Part shown: positions 38,597 through 47,399 of the stretch, piece by piece
Numbering within the stretch: the first letter of the stretch is position 1
Layout of the letters: the number at the start of each line of letters is the position of its first letter
NCBI GenBank assembly: GCA_044226485.1
Contig: JBGAGY010000007.1
Span: 310,001 to 374,000 of the forward strand
Direction of reading: 5' to 3'
Length of the DNA stretch: 64,000 bases
DNA from: UBA6663 sp044226485
Lineage (GTDB): Bacteria; Chloroflexota; Anaerolineae; Anaerolineales; UBA6663
Translations under genes and position numbers: made by a program
Notes under the pieces: model-generated
Seen by the model: only the letters and a program-made list of their open reading frames with translations
Database searches by the model: none
Told to the model about the DNA's origin: nothing

Positions 38597-39784
38597 ATGG
38601 CGCGAGGTCGAACTCTCTTACTGGTGGGGCTGGTGCTTTTGGCGCTCAGCGTCCTGGCCGTGGTGGCGATCATGAACTTCGCCAACGGCGGGAACACGCC
38701 GCCGGCCACCGGCGACGTCCCGACGGCCGACACGGCGGGCACGGGCGGCGGTGTGCAGCCGACGCCGGTGTCGAGCGGCAGCCTCGACATCGTCGTGGCG
38801 GTTCAGGATCTGCAGCGCGGTGTGGTCATCCCGACCGAAGCACTGGGCAGCGTGGCCTGGCCGACCGAGATGGTGCCGGTCAACGCGATCACCGACGCGG
38901 CTCAGATCGTCGGCTCTCGCGCGCGCTACACCATTCAGCGCAATGAACCGATCTTCACCACGATGGTGGTGAAGTCGTTGCAGGAGCTCTCGCCCTTCGG
39001 CTCCGACACGGCCGGCCGCATCCCCAAGGGGTTCACGGCCATCTCGATGCCGTACGACATGAACAACGGCGTCGCCAACGGCATCCGCGCCGGCGACTAC
39101 GTCAACGTCCTGGTTTCGATGGCCTTCGTCGACATCGACCGTGACTTCCAGACCATCCTGCCGAACCTGTCGGCCGGTGTGCTTGGACCGGCGTCGGCGT
39201 CGCAGGATGCTTCGGGCTCGCTGCCGCCGCAGATGATCGTGGCCGGCGTGGCCGGCGCCAATGCGAACGCTTACCTGGGCCGTGCCGAGACCGACCCGGT
39301 GCTGGGTGAGACGCTCTACGTCGTGCCCAACGGCCTTCAGCGCTCGCGCCTGGTGTCGCAGAGCATCATCCAGAACGTGCTGGTGATGGGCATGGGCGAG
39401 TTCGCGGCCGATGGCCCGACGGTGCCTCTGGCCCCCGCCGCGACGCAGGCCGCCGCCGCGGGCGTGGTCGACCCCAACGCGACGCCCACCGCCGCGCCGA
39501 CGGTCACCCCGACGCCGCTGCCGCCGCACCTGATCACGGTCGCCGTGTCGCCGCAAGAGGCGCTGGTGCTCGACTACATCAACCGCCTGCATGAGCGCTA
39601 TCCGGATGCCGTGCAGTACACGTACACGCTCCGCTCGGCGGGGGACACCTCGCTGGCCGAGACCCAGTCGGTGACGCTCCAGTACATGGTCGACACCTAC
39701 AAGATCTCGCTGCCCAGCAAGCTGAACTACGGGCTCGACACGACCGTCGTCACCCGCCCGACGCCGGCGCCGGTGGTTCCGTAA
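38597..39784 (+). CDS. cpaB: Flp/Tad pilus assembly protein CpaB
   Basis: This 395-residue protein has one N-terminal membrane helix (TLLLVGLVLLALSVLAVVAI) and a Gly/Thr/Pro linker. An SAF/RcpC-type domain follows, with SLDIVVAVQDLQRGVVIPTE and GSRARYTIQRNEPIFTTMV. It acts on the extracytoplasmic side in assembly of Flp (type IVc) pili. AGGAGG precedes the ATG. It is the first gene of the tad set; the 126-nt upstream gap contains only a small stem-loop near 38551-38570. Confidence 0.92.
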   Translation: MARGRTLLLVGLVLLALSVLAVVAIMNFANGGNTPPATGDVPTADTAGTGGGVQPTPVSSGSLDIVVAVQDLQRGVVIPTEALGSVAWPTEMVPVNAITDAAQIVGSRARYTIQRNEPIFTTMVVKSLQELSPFGSDTAGRIPKGFTAISMPYDMNNGVANGIRAGDYVNVLVSMAFVDIDRDFQTILPNLSAGVLGPASASQDASGSLPPQMIVAGVAGANANAYLGRAETDPVLGETLYVVPNGLQRSRLVSQSIIQNVLVMGMGEFAADGPTVPLAPAATQAAAAGVVDPNATPTAAPTVTPTPLPPHLITVAVSPQEALVLDYINRLHERYPDAVQYTYTLRSAGDTSLAETQSVTLQYMVDTYKISLPSKLNYGLDTTVVTRPTPAPVVP

Positions 39785-39787
39785 TCG

Positions 39788-39863
39788 ACGGCAGACGGCA
39801 GACGGCAGACCGCGGACCCTCGCCAATAGAGGGCTGCGGTCTGCAGTCTGCGGTCCGCGGTCA
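39788..39863. repeat. word palindrome family C within the tad operon
   Basis: Tandem GGCAGAC/CGCGGAC words (39788-39818) are followed by complementary GCGGTCTGCAGTCTGCGGTC words (about 39834-39863). It fills most of the 93-nt gap between cpaB and the cpaE-like gene. The transcript would fold into a hairpin inside the operon without a T-run. Confidence 0.88.
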
Positions 39864-39877
39864 AGGAAGACTGTGGG

Positions 39878-41119
39878 ATGAGCGCAACGACTGACAAGAT
39901 CCGGGTCGTCGTCGTGGACGATACGGCCGAGACGCGCGAGACGATCCGCAAGCTGTTGCAGTTCGAATCCGACATCGACGTCGTCGGTATGGCGCGCAAC
40001 GGTCGCGAAGGGCTCCAGTTGGCCCGAGAGATGCGGCCGAACGTCGTGTTGATGGACATCAACATGCCGGACATGGACGGCATCGCCGCGACGCGCGCGA
40101 TCGTCAAGGACGTGCCCACGATCCAGATCGTCATCGTGTCGGTGCAGCAGGACACTGACTATCTGCGCCAGGCGATGCTGGCCGGCGCGCGCGACTTCCT
40201 CTCGAAGCCGCCGTCGGCTGACGAGCTGATCAACACGATCCGCCGCCTTGGCCAGGCCAGCAAGGAACAGGAACTGGCGACGGTGCGCGTCCCTGTGACG
40301 CCTGGTGCGTCGCACGGCCCGACGCCCGGCGCCCTCGGCAAGCTCCTGGTCTGCTACAGCCCCAAGGGCGGGTCGGGCAAGACCACGCTGGCCGTCAACC
40401 TGGCGGTGGCGCTGCAGGGCGAGGACCGCAAGGTCTGCGTCGTCGATGCCAACACGCAGTTCGGCGACGTCGGCGTGTTCTTCAACCTCAAGTCGAAGAC
40501 AAGCCTCGTCAGCGCCGTCCAGCAGGTCGACGAGATCGACGAGACGGCGGTTTCGTCGTGGATGGCCGCTCACGCGTCGGGCGTCAAGGTGCTGCTCGGC
40601 TCGCAGTCGCCCGAGGACTCGGAGCTGATCACTGCAGCGCCGCTCAAGCGCCTGCTGCTCGAGCTGCGCCACCACTTCACCTACGTCGTCGTCGACGTCG
40701 CCTCGATCCTGCGCGACCTCGAGCTGGCGATGATGGACGCGGCCGACCGCGTGATCGTGGTGGCGGCGCCCGACATCCCGACGCTGGCCAACGTCAAGAA
40801 GTACTTCGACCTGTGCGAGAAGCTCGAGTACTCGAAGGACAAGCCGGTGCTGGTCGTCAACAAGATGGACAAGCGCTGGGGGATCACGGTGCAGAGCATC
40901 GAAGACTCGCTCAAGCACCCGGTCTACGCCCAGATCCCGTACGAGGATCGTGTCGCCACGCAGGCGATCAACGCCGGCGTTCCGTTTGTCATGGGCGACC
41001 GCAAGGCGCCGCCGACGGCCGCTGTAGTCGATCTGGCGACGCGGCTGCGCGCCGATTTCGCGCCCAAGGAACCGGCTGGGAAGTCGCCGGAGAAGCGCAA
41101 GTCGATCTTCTCGCGCTGA
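39878..41119 (+). CDS. CpaE/TadZ-like receiver plus ParA-type ATPase
   Basis: This 413-residue protein has an N-terminal receiver domain with a full phosphorylation site (VVVDD pocket, Asp60 in VVLMDINMPDMDG, Lys110 in FLSKPP). Many CpaE/TadZ proteins have lost these residues. A MinD/ParA-like ATPase follows, with deviant Walker A SPKGGSGKTT (161-170) and VVVDVASILRDLELAMMDAA. TadZ/CpaE positions the pilus machine at a cell pole or site. The intact receiver suggests phosphorylation control. Confidence 0.92.
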   Translation: MSATTDKIRVVVVDDTAETRETIRKLLQFESDIDVVGMARNGREGLQLAREMRPNVVLMDINMPDMDGIAATRAIVKDVPTIQIVIVSVQQDTDYLRQAMLAGARDFLSKPPSADELINTIRRLGQASKEQELATVRVPVTPGASHGPTPGALGKLLVCYSPKGGSGKTTLAVNLAVALQGEDRKVCVVDANTQFGDVGVFFNLKSKTSLVSAVQQVDEIDETAVSSWMAAHASGVKVLLGSQSPEDSELITAAPLKRLLLELRHHFTYVVVDVASILRDLELAMMDAADRVIVVAAPDIPTLANVKKYFDLCEKLEYSKDKPVLVVNKMDKRWGITVQSIEDSLKHPVYAQIPYEDRVATQAINAGVPFVMGDRKAPPTAAVVDLATRLRADFAPKEPAGKSPEKRKSIFSR

Positions 41120-41152
41120 GGCTGAAGGCCCCGCGGGACACACGAGGTACGC

Positions 41153-42607
41153 ATGTCGCTGCTCAAACGCATCGAGAATCGGCAGAACACCGGCCAGGCC
41201 GCGCCCGCGCGCCCGAGCGCGCCAGGGGGACCGGCGACGCCGCCTCCGCCCGCGTCCGATGACAGCAACAAGCTCGCCGAGCTGCGCATGCGCCGCGTGG
41301 CAGTCCCCGGCCAGGCGGCCGGCGGGCAGGGCCAGGCCCCGGGCGCGCCGGACCTCAAGTCGCGCGTTCAGAACCGCTTGCTGGCCGAGCTCGATCCGTC
41401 GATGGACATCTCGCGCACGGCCGAAGTGCGCAAGACCATCGAGGACCTTTACGAGAACGTCCTGGCCGACGAGGGCATCGTCCTCTCCCGCACCGAGCGC
41501 AAGCGCCTGTTCGATCAGATCGTGTCCGAGATCCTCGGGCTCGGCCCGATCGAGCCGCTGCTGGCCGATGAGACCGTGACGGAAGTGATGGTCAACGGCC
41601 CGAAGAACATCTACATCGAGCGCCGCGGCAAAATCGAGCGCGCGCCTGTGGCGTTCGAGAACAACGAACACGTGATGCGCATCATCGATCGCATCATGTC
41701 GCCGCTCGGCCGCCGCGTCGACGAGAGCCATCCCTACGAAGACGCGCGTCTGGCGGACGGCTCCCGCGTCAACGCCGTCGTCCCGCCGATCGCGCTCGAC
41801 GGCCCGACCATCACCATCCGCAAGTTCTTCAAGAAGCCGCTGACTGTCGAGCAGTTGATCGAATACGGCGCGGTCACGCCGGAGGCCATCGCCTTCATGC
41901 AGGCGGCGGTCGCCTCGGCGGTCAACATCGTCATCTCCGGCGGCACAGGCTCGGGCAAGACGACCTTCCTGAACCTGATGTCGTCGTACATCCCGAACGA
42001 CGAGCGCATCCTGACGATCGAGAACGCGGCTGAACTTCAGCTGCGTCAGGAGCACGTGGTGCGGCTCGAGTCGCGCCCGGCCAACATCGAAGGCAAAGGC
42101 GAGGTCTCGATCCAGAACCTTGTGGTGAATGCGTTGCGCATGCGCCCCGACCGTATCGTGGTCGGCGAGATCCGTGACGGCGCGGCGCTCGACATGCTCC
42201 AGGCCATGAACACCGGCCACGAAGGCTCGATGACGACCTGCCACTCGAACAGCGCGCGTGACACGCTCGCCCGTATCGAGACGATGTGTCTGATGGCCGG
42301 CATGGATCTGCCCATCCGGGCCATCCGCGAGCAGGTCTCGTCGGCCATCAACGTCATCTGCCATCTGGCCCGTCTCTCGGACGGTTCGCGCAAGGTCGTG
42401 CAGATTTCCGAGATCCAGGGCATGGAAGGCGACGTGATCACCATGGCCGACATCTTCCTCTTCGAGCAGACGGGCGTCGAGAAGGGCAAGATCATCGGCC
42501 GGCTGCGCCCGACGGGCCTGCGGCCGAAGTGCATGGAGCGCATCGAAGAAGAGGGCCATCACCTGCCGGCCTCTGTGTTCGGGGCAGGCGATCGCCTGCG
42601 CTATTGA
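41153..42607 (+). CDS. cpaF: CpaF/TadA secretion ATPase
   Basis: This 484-residue hexameric type II/IV secretion ATPase powers Flp pilus assembly. A Pro/Ala-rich N terminus (1-65) is followed by the N-domain (EILGLGPIEPLLADETVTEV). The motor domain has Walker A GGTGSGKTT (263-271), the Asp box ERILTIENAAELQL, Walker B RPDRIVVGEIRDGAALDML, and the His box MNTGHEGSMTTCHSN. It is the fourth component in the order typical for tad loci. Confidence 0.95.
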   Translation: MSLLKRIENRQNTGQAAPARPSAPGGPATPPPPASDDSNKLAELRMRRVAVPGQAAGGQGQAPGAPDLKSRVQNRLLAELDPSMDISRTAEVRKTIEDLYENVLADEGIVLSRTERKRLFDQIVSEILGLGPIEPLLADETVTEVMVNGPKNIYIERRGKIERAPVAFENNEHVMRIIDRIMSPLGRRVDESHPYEDARLADGSRVNAVVPPIALDGPTITIRKFFKKPLTVEQLIEYGAVTPEAIAFMQAAVASAVNIVISGGTGSGKTTFLNLMSSYIPNDERILTIENAAELQLRQEHVVRLESRPANIEGKGEVSIQNLVVNALRMRPDRIVVGEIRDGAALDMLQAMNTGHEGSMTTCHSNSARDTLARIETMCLMAGMDLPIRAIREQVSSAINVICHLARLSDGSRKVVQISEIQGMEGDVITMADIFLFEQTGVEKGKIIGRLRPTGLRPKCMERIEEEGHHLPASVFGAGDRLRY

Positions 42608-42645
42608 GTGAACCGCGGGCGGCGGACGCCCGCTGGGAGTGACCG

Positions 42646-43620
42646 ATGACCAGTCCCTTGATGATCAGCCTCGCGGCCGTGGTCGTGATCTGGATATTCG
42701 GCCTGGGCGGCGTCGCCGTCTGGTACCGACGCCAGGCCGCCGTGGCCGGCCGCCTCGAGCAGCTCACGCGCGACCCGCTCCTGCAGGCGCCCGATGACAA
42801 GAAGGCCGAGCGCAAGCCGAGCGCGCTGACCAAGTCGATGGACCAGGCCTTTCAGCGCAAGGGCTGGTATGAGAGCGTCCGGCGCGAGCTGGCGCGAGCC
42901 GACCTCAAGCTGAGCGTCGCCGAGTTCCTGGCTCTGCACGTCATCCTGGCCATCGCCGGGTTCCTGGTGCTGGGCTTCCTGCGGCAGGACGTGGTCGCGG
43001 GCCTGATCGCGGCAGTGATCGGCTTCTTCACGCCACGCTTCTACGCCGGCTATCTCAAGGGCCAGCGCCTGACGAAGTTCGATGGCCAGCTCGGCGACAT
43101 GCTCAACCTGATGGTCAACGGTCTGCGCGCGGGTTACAGCGTGACCCAGGCCATGGAGGCCATCGGCCGCGAACTGCCGGCCCCGATCTCGCAGGAGTTC
43201 AAGCGGCTCGTCCAGGAAATGCAGCTCGGCATCCCGTTCGAGGTCTCGCTCGACAACCTGACGCGGCGCATGCCCAGCAAGGACCTTGACTTCGTCGTCA
43301 CGGCGATGAAGATCCAACGCGAGGTCGGCGGCAACCTGGCCGAGATCCTCGACACGATCAGCTTCACGATCCGCGAGCGCGTGCGCATCAAGGGTGAGAT
43401 CAAGACCCTGACGGCGCAAGGCATGATCACGGGCTACGTCATTTCGTTCCTGCCGATCGGCCTCGGCGTGATGCTGTATCTGATCAACCCGACGTACATG
43501 GGCCAGATGTTCATGCAGGACAGTTACTTCCTGTGCGGCATCGGCATGCTCGTCACCGCCGGCCTGTTGATCGGCATCGGCTTCGCGATCGTGATGAAGA
43601 TCGTAGACATCGAGGTGTAG
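42646..43620 (+). CDS. tadB: TadB-type inner membrane platform protein
   Basis: This 324-residue protein has an N-terminal helix, a central pair of helices (LALHVILAIAGFLVLGF and further) and C-terminal helices around the T2SSF domain. The T2SSF domain has MLNLMVNGLRAGYSVTQAME and KIQREVGGNLAEILDTIS. It forms the membrane platform for the TadA motor together with TadC. It is 3 nt from the next gene. Confidence 0.93.
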   Translation: MTSPLMISLAAVVVIWIFGLGGVAVWYRRQAAVAGRLEQLTRDPLLQAPDDKKAERKPSALTKSMDQAFQRKGWYESVRRELARADLKLSVAEFLALHVILAIAGFLVLGFLRQDVVAGLIAAVIGFFTPRFYAGYLKGQRLTKFDGQLGDMLNLMVNGLRAGYSVTQAMEAIGRELPAPISQEFKRLVQEMQLGIPFEVSLDNLTRRMPSKDLDFVVTAMKIQREVGGNLAEILDTISFTIRERVRIKGEIKTLTAQGMITGYVISFLPIGLGVMLYLINPTYMGQMFMQDSYFLCGIGMLVTAGLLIGIGFAIVMKIVDIEV

Positions 43621-43623
43621 TTC

Positions 43624-44601
43624 ATGGAGATCACGCTTCTCTTCTGCGTCCTCGGCGTCGTCTTCGTCGGCGCTCTGGTGCTCGTGATGGTGGGGCTGCG
43701 CTCGCCGAAGGCGGCCAGCCCGTTGCAGACGCGCATGGCCGTGTACTCGACCCGCGAGCGTCCCATGACGCTCGAGGACATCGAGATGTCGCAGCCGTTC
43801 ACCCAGCGCATCCTGTTGCCTGTCGCGCGCAGGGTGGGCGAGTTCGCTCAGAAGTTCACGCCCCAGGCCACGCTCAAGGACATCCAGCACCAGCTCGACG
43901 TCGCCGGCAACCCGCCCGGCATGACCCCGATCCTGTTCTACATGAGCCGGATCGTGATGGCCGGTGTCGGCATCGGCCTGTTCATCCTGCTCGGCTTCGT
44001 CTCGGCGGATCCGACCAGCCTGTTCTCGTTCCAATCCGGCGTCGCAAAGGTGCTGGGCTTCTCGGCCCTGGGCGGCGTGCTCGGCTACTTCATCCCGACC
44101 CTGATGCTGCGTAGCCGCATCAACCGCCGCAAGGATTCGATCGTCAAGGCCATGCCTGACGCGCTCGACCTGCTGACGGTGTGCGTCGAGGCCGGCCTGG
44201 GCTTCGATCAGGCCATGCAGCGCGTCTCGGAGAAGTGGACGACCGAGGTGGCTTACGGCTTCCAGCGCGCGATCGCCGAGATCCGCCTGGGCAAGGTGCG
44301 CCGCGAGGCGTTGCGCGACATGGCCGACCGCATGGACGTGCCCGAGATGACCAGCTTCGTGGCCGCCCTCATCCAGGCCGACCAGCTCGGCGTGAGCATG
44401 GCCAAGGTGCTGCGCATCCAGTCCGATCAGATGCGGGTGCGCCGCCGCCAGCGGGCCGAGAAGAAGGCTCACGAAGCGCCGGTGAAGATGCTCATCCCGA
44501 TGGCGTTCCTGATCTTCCCGTCGATCTACATCGTGCTGCTCGGGCCGGCCTCGATGCAGTTGATCCGCCAGTTCGGCCTGGGCGCCATCGCCGGCCAATG
44601 A
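43624..44601 (+). CDS. tadC: TadC-type inner membrane platform protein
   Basis: This 325-residue protein is a second T2SSF-domain protein. It has an N-terminal helix (LLFCVLGVVFVGALVLVMVG), the T2SSF segment ALDLLTVCVEAGLGFDQAMQ and ADQLGVSMAKVLRIQSDQM, and a C-terminal pair of helices ending with IPMAFLIFPSIYIVLLG. It partners TadB. No prepilin, TadV-like peptidase, secretin or TadE/F gene follows; the next gene is comF. Confidence 0.93.
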   Translation: MEITLLFCVLGVVFVGALVLVMVGLRSPKAASPLQTRMAVYSTRERPMTLEDIEMSQPFTQRILLPVARRVGEFAQKFTPQATLKDIQHQLDVAGNPPGMTPILFYMSRIVMAGVGIGLFILLGFVSADPTSLFSFQSGVAKVLGFSALGGVLGYFIPTLMLRSRINRRKDSIVKAMPDALDLLTVCVEAGLGFDQAMQRVSEKWTTEVAYGFQRAIAEIRLGKVRREALRDMADRMDVPEMTSFVAALIQADQLGVSMAKVLRIQSDQMRVRRRQRAEKKAHEAPVKMLIPMAFLIFPSIYIVLLGPASMQLIRQFGLGAIAGQ

Positions 44602-44658
44602 CCGATTGAGGATTCGGCGACAGGGACTTGCGGCTACCCTCGTGTGGGAGCAAGCCGC

Positions 44659-45360
44659 ATGGGGAAGTTGAGTGGATTATTCCGCCAGGGCCTGTGGGCT
44701 CTGGCGGATGTTTTTTTTCCGCCGCGTTGCGCGGGCTGTGGCGCCCTGGGCGCGGCGCTGTGCCCTGCCTGTCGCTTGGAGCTGGCCTGGGTGCCGCCCG
44801 GCCAGGCGCTGGTCGACTTGAGCGCGCCCGACGGCCTTGACGACTTTCGGGCAGCGCTGTGGTTCAAGGGGCCCGCCCAGAAGGCGTTGCATCGGCTGAA
44901 GTACCGGCATGACGTTGGCCTTGCCGAGACGTTGGCGGAGCTTGTGGCCCGGCGCTTTGACGATCTTCCGCAGAGGCTGGGCAAGGTCGCACTCGTGCCG
45001 GTGCCGCTCTCGGCCGAGCGCCTGGCCCGGCGCGGCTACAACCAGGCGGCGCTGCTCGGCATCGCGCTCGCCGATCGTTGGGGCCTGGCCTTCCGACCTG
45101 GGGCGCTGATCCGGCTGCGCTCGACGCGCAGCCAGGTCGGGCTCTCGCGACACGATCGGCAGCACAACGTCAGCGGAGCCTTCGTCGGGGTTGAGCGCCA
45201 CGTCAAGAATCGGGCCGTGCTCCTCCTCGATGACACCTGCACGACCGGCGCGACCCTGCACGACTGCGCTCGGGCGCTCAAGGCCGCCGGGGCCACCCGG
45301 GTGCATGGCCTGGCCGTGGCTCAGGCTCCGTTACGAGCCGATCAGCCCCCGATGGCGTGA
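44659..45360 (+). CDS. comF: ComF family phosphoribosyltransferase-like protein
   Basis: This 233-residue protein has an N-terminal zinc-finger-like motif (PPRCAGCGALGAALCPAC). A phosphoribosyltransferase fold follows, with the PRPP-binding loop VLLLDDTCTTGATLHDCA, and RGYNQAALLGIAL and RSTRSQVGLSRHDR, which are diagnostic for ComF/GntX. Homologues take part in DNA uptake after import through a competence channel. ATG 44659 is preceded by GGGAG at about 9 nt; a GTG at 44644 is less likely. Confidence 0.93.
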   Translation: MGKLSGLFRQGLWALADVFFPPRCAGCGALGAALCPACRLELAWVPPGQALVDLSAPDGLDDFRAALWFKGPAQKALHRLKYRHDVGLAETLAELVARRFDDLPQRLGKVALVPVPLSAERLARRGYNQAALLGIALADRWGLAFRPGALIRLRSTRSQVGLSRHDRQHNVSGAFVGVERHVKNRAVLLLDDTCTTGATLHDCARALKAAGATRVHGLAVAQAPLRADQPPMA

Positions 45361-45568
45361 GAGCATTCCGGCAAGAACCTGGTCGCGATGGGGCGGGTGA
45401 ACGATGTCGAGATTCATCCTCAGGTTCCAGAGTCCTTTCCACGAAAACCGCGCTTTGCGCGGCGGAATCGCCTGACATTCGACAGGCCCGACCCGGTAGG
45501 ATTGCACGTTGCATTGGCGGGCAAAATAGGGTTAGACTGGCGTATGTCGGCCAATTGAACGAGACGCC

Positions 45569-45619
45569 AAACGGGGCGTCCCCTGAGACCGGGAGATCGG
45601 CGCAGGGGACACCCCGTTT
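45569..45619 (+). promoter_or_regulatory. leader stem-loop before the hibernation factor gene
   Basis: AAACGGGGCGTCCCCTG (45569-45585) pairs with CAGGGGACACCCCGTTT (45603-45619) with one mismatch and a 17-nt loop. A pyrimidine-rich tract (CGCGTTTCTCTTAACC) follows, and the ribosome-binding site begins 20 nt later. It could terminate read-through from comF or act in the leader of hpf. A weak promoter-like TTGCAT / TAGACT pair lies about 40-65 nt upstream. Confidence 0.5.
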
Positions 45620-45649
45620 CGCGTTTCTCTTAACCTTCAGGAGGCGATG

Positions 45650-46228
45650 ATGACTGTTCCGGTGAATGTCTATGGAAGAGGGATCGAAGTCGGTTCACGC
45701 CTGCAGGAGCATATCGAGAAGAAAGTCGGCAAGCTGGATCGATACCTGGCCACGATCCGAGAAGCTCGCGTCGATGTGACGGAGCTGGGCACCGCGCGTG
45801 GGAGCGGCGATCGCTACGTCGCCCAATTGACGATTCCGATGCGCGGCACGGTGTTGCGCGCCGAGGAGCGCAACTCCGATTTGTTCGCGGCGATCGATCA
45901 GGTGCTCGACAAGATGTACCGGCAGATCGAGCGCTATAAAGGCAAGCACCGCCGCGGTCGCGGTGACGGCGCCAGCGCCGCGGATCTTACGATGGAGCCC
46001 GAGGAGACCGCGCCCGGCGGCGAGTCCGATGAGCCCTCCGGCCAGGCGATTGTGCGCCGCAAGCAGTTCGCCATTCAGCCCATGTCAGAGGCGGAGGCCG
46101 TCGAGCAGATGCAGTTGCTCGGTCACGACACGTTCTTCGTCTTCTTCAGTGCCGAGAACAAACGCCTCAACGTCCTGTACAAGCGCCGCGACGGTGACTA
46201 CGGCTTGATCGACCCCGTCTTCGACTGA
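45650..46228 (+). CDS. hpf: ribosome hibernation promoting factor, long form
   Basis: This 192-residue protein binds the 30S decoding region. Through its C-terminal domain it drives ribosome dimerisation (100S) in stationary phase. The N-terminal HPF/RaiA domain includes VYGRGIEVGSRLQEHIEKKV and RNSDLFAAIDQVLDKMYRQI, then an acidic linker. The long-form C-terminal domain contains VRRKQFAIQPMSEAEAVEQM and GHDTFFVFFSAENKRLNVLY. AGGAGG at 45639-45644 is spaced 5 nt from ATG 45650 and only 2 nt from ATG 45647, which favours the later start. Confidence 0.95.
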   Translation: MTVPVNVYGRGIEVGSRLQEHIEKKVGKLDRYLATIREARVDVTELGTARGSGDRYVAQLTIPMRGTVLRAEERNSDLFAAIDQVLDKMYRQIERYKGKHRRGRGDGASAADLTMEPEETAPGGESDEPSGQAIVRRKQFAIQPMSEAEAVEQMQLLGHDTFFVFFSAENKRLNVLYKRRDGDYGLIDPVFD

Positions 46229-46239
46229 CGTCGCTCCAT

Positions 46240-46308
46240 AACCGCGAAGACACACAAGGCGCCAGGATTCTGAAGAAGAATCCTGGCGCCTTTCGCGTCT
46301 TCGCGGTT
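46240..46308. terminator. bidirectional terminator-like nested hairpin (CCGCGAAGAC words)
   Basis: The inner stem GGCGCCAGGATTCT (46258-46271) pairs perfectly with 46277-46290 across a 5-nt loop, followed by TTT. Outer words AACCGCGAAGAC (46240-46251) and GTCTTCGCGGTT (46297-46308) are also complementary. It separates convergent hpf and the HNH gene, so it can serve as a terminator for both. The outer words resemble a widespread CGCGAAGACGC-type intergenic repeat. Confidence 0.75.
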
Positions 46309-46320
46309 TCGGGTCGACGA

Positions 46321-46902
46321 TCACCAACCCGAAACGTACTTGCTCCAGTCGGCGAAATCGTCGAGGTAGCGGTCGAACAGGTACTCGGCGGTCGCGGCGG
46401 GCTCAGAGGGACGCCGCTTGAGCGGCATGCCGGCCTCAGTGTGAGTCCGGCCGCCCTTGCGACGATTGCAGGTCGGGCAGGCCGCGACGAGATTGTCCCA
46501 GCGGTGGCCGCCGCCGCGATGGCGCGGGATAACGTGGTCGATGGTGAGGTGCGAGGTGCGTTTGCCGCAGTACTGGCAGGTGTAGTTGTCGCGGCGGAAG
46601 ACCTCGCGCTTGGAGAGCTTCACGCGCGCCCGCGGGCGGCGCACCATGTTTTCGAGTTTGATGACCGAGGGTCGGGGAAAGGTGGCCCGGGCGGTGTGGA
46701 TGCCGCCGATGCCGTCTTCAAGCAGGCGCGCCTTGCCCGTCATCAGCAGGCTGACGGCCCGCCGCACATCGCAGACGTTCAGAGGCTCGAAGTTGGCGTT
46801 CAACACCAGCACGGGGTTCTGCGTGCGGGCGTGCGCGGTCGACGTGGGTGTTGCCCCGTTGAGCGCGCCAACTCTTCCCGAGCCGTCGTCTCCAGAAGGC
46901 AT
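46321..46902 (-). CDS. HNH endonuclease family protein
   Basis: This 193-residue protein has an N-terminal segment ARTQNPVLVLNANFEPLNVC and DVRRAVSLLMTGKARLL. The HNH nuclease core is FRRDNYTCQYCGKR, LTIDHVIPRHRGG and NLVAACPTCNRRKGGRT, with two zinc-type CxxC pairs. This cytoplasmic group is widespread in bacteria and its cellular role is not established; DNA cleavage is the family activity. It is apparently leaderless: TAGAAT ends 6 nt upstream of ATG 46902. Confidence 0.92.
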   Translation of the reverse strand: MPSGDDGSGRVGALNGATPTSTAHARTQNPVLVLNANFEPLNVCDVRRAVSLLMTGKARLLEDGIGGIHTARATFPRPSVIKLENMVRRPRARVKLSKREVFRRDNYTCQYCGKRTSHLTIDHVIPRHRGGGHRWDNLVAACPTCNRRKGGRTHTEAGMPLKRRPSEPAATAEYLFDRYLDDFADWSKYVSGW

Positions 46903-46936
46903 GGACGAATTCTAGCATATGGATCTTCAAGGGCAA
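46903..46936 (-). promoter_or_regulatory. HNH gene promoter, apparently leaderless
   Basis: Reading the minus strand, TTGCCC (46936-46931), a 16-bp spacer and TAGAAT (46914-46909) end 6 nt before ATG 46902. This is the same geometry as rpoD. No ribosome-binding site is visible in between. Confidence 0.55.
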
Positions 46937-46960
46937 ATCAAAGGAACAGCAGATGGCGGA

Positions 46961-46986
46961 CCGCGGACGGCAGTATGCGTCCGCGG
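46961..46986. repeat. short family C inverted repeat
   Basis: CCGCGGACG (46961-46969) and CGTCCGCGG (46978-46986) form a perfect 9-bp inverted repeat with an 8-nt loop, preceded by GGCGGA. The words match family C. It lies at the start of a 960-nt gene-free region (46903-47863). Positions 46987-47190 show nothing recognisable. Confidence 0.7.
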
Positions 46987-47285
46987 GCAGACGATGGGCA
47001 GCTGATGGACGCCGAAAGTCGACCGGCTATCAGCCTTCGCGATATGCCGTTGCCATGCGCGAAGAGCCGCGTACGGTTGAGAGCCTGCGTAGCGATGTTC
47101 GCCCGTAGCGTTTGGCTCTACTGCTGAGTGCTGCAGACCTTCGTTGCCTGTAGCACCCGCTCTCGCGGGCTGCGTGCAATGCAGCACGCCTTGCCCGTGC
47201 GTCGCGTGTCATCGAGGCCGCACCCGCGCGCGCGTCGCGTGTCATCCAGAGCGCCTCATCCACTCTGCAATCAGACCAGCCTATT

Positions 47286-47363
47286 GAGCGCGAAGGATCT
47301 CCTCCGCTGGCTCGTATGGCCGTGGCAACAGCCGGGGAGTCCGACAGGCGATCCTTCGCGCTC
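47286..47363. repeat. inverted repeat next to the minisatellite
   Basis: GAGCGCGAAGGATC (47286-47299) and GATCCTTCGCGCTC (47350-47363) are perfect 14-bp arms around a 50-nt centre. The words GAGCG-AAGGATC and the GTCATCC words nearby belong to the well-known GTCATCCTGAGCGAAGGATC-type intergenic repeats of bacteria. Confidence 0.8.
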
Positions 47364-47399
47364 ATTCGGCGCGATGGATGGCCACTAGGGTCGGGCGCT

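Noticed and set aside
38618..42562. A 1314-codon minus-strand open frame across cpaB, cpaE and cpaF
   Set aside because: Three strongly conserved genes lie on the opposite strand in normal frames; the long frame results from avoidance of stop complements in GC-rich codons.
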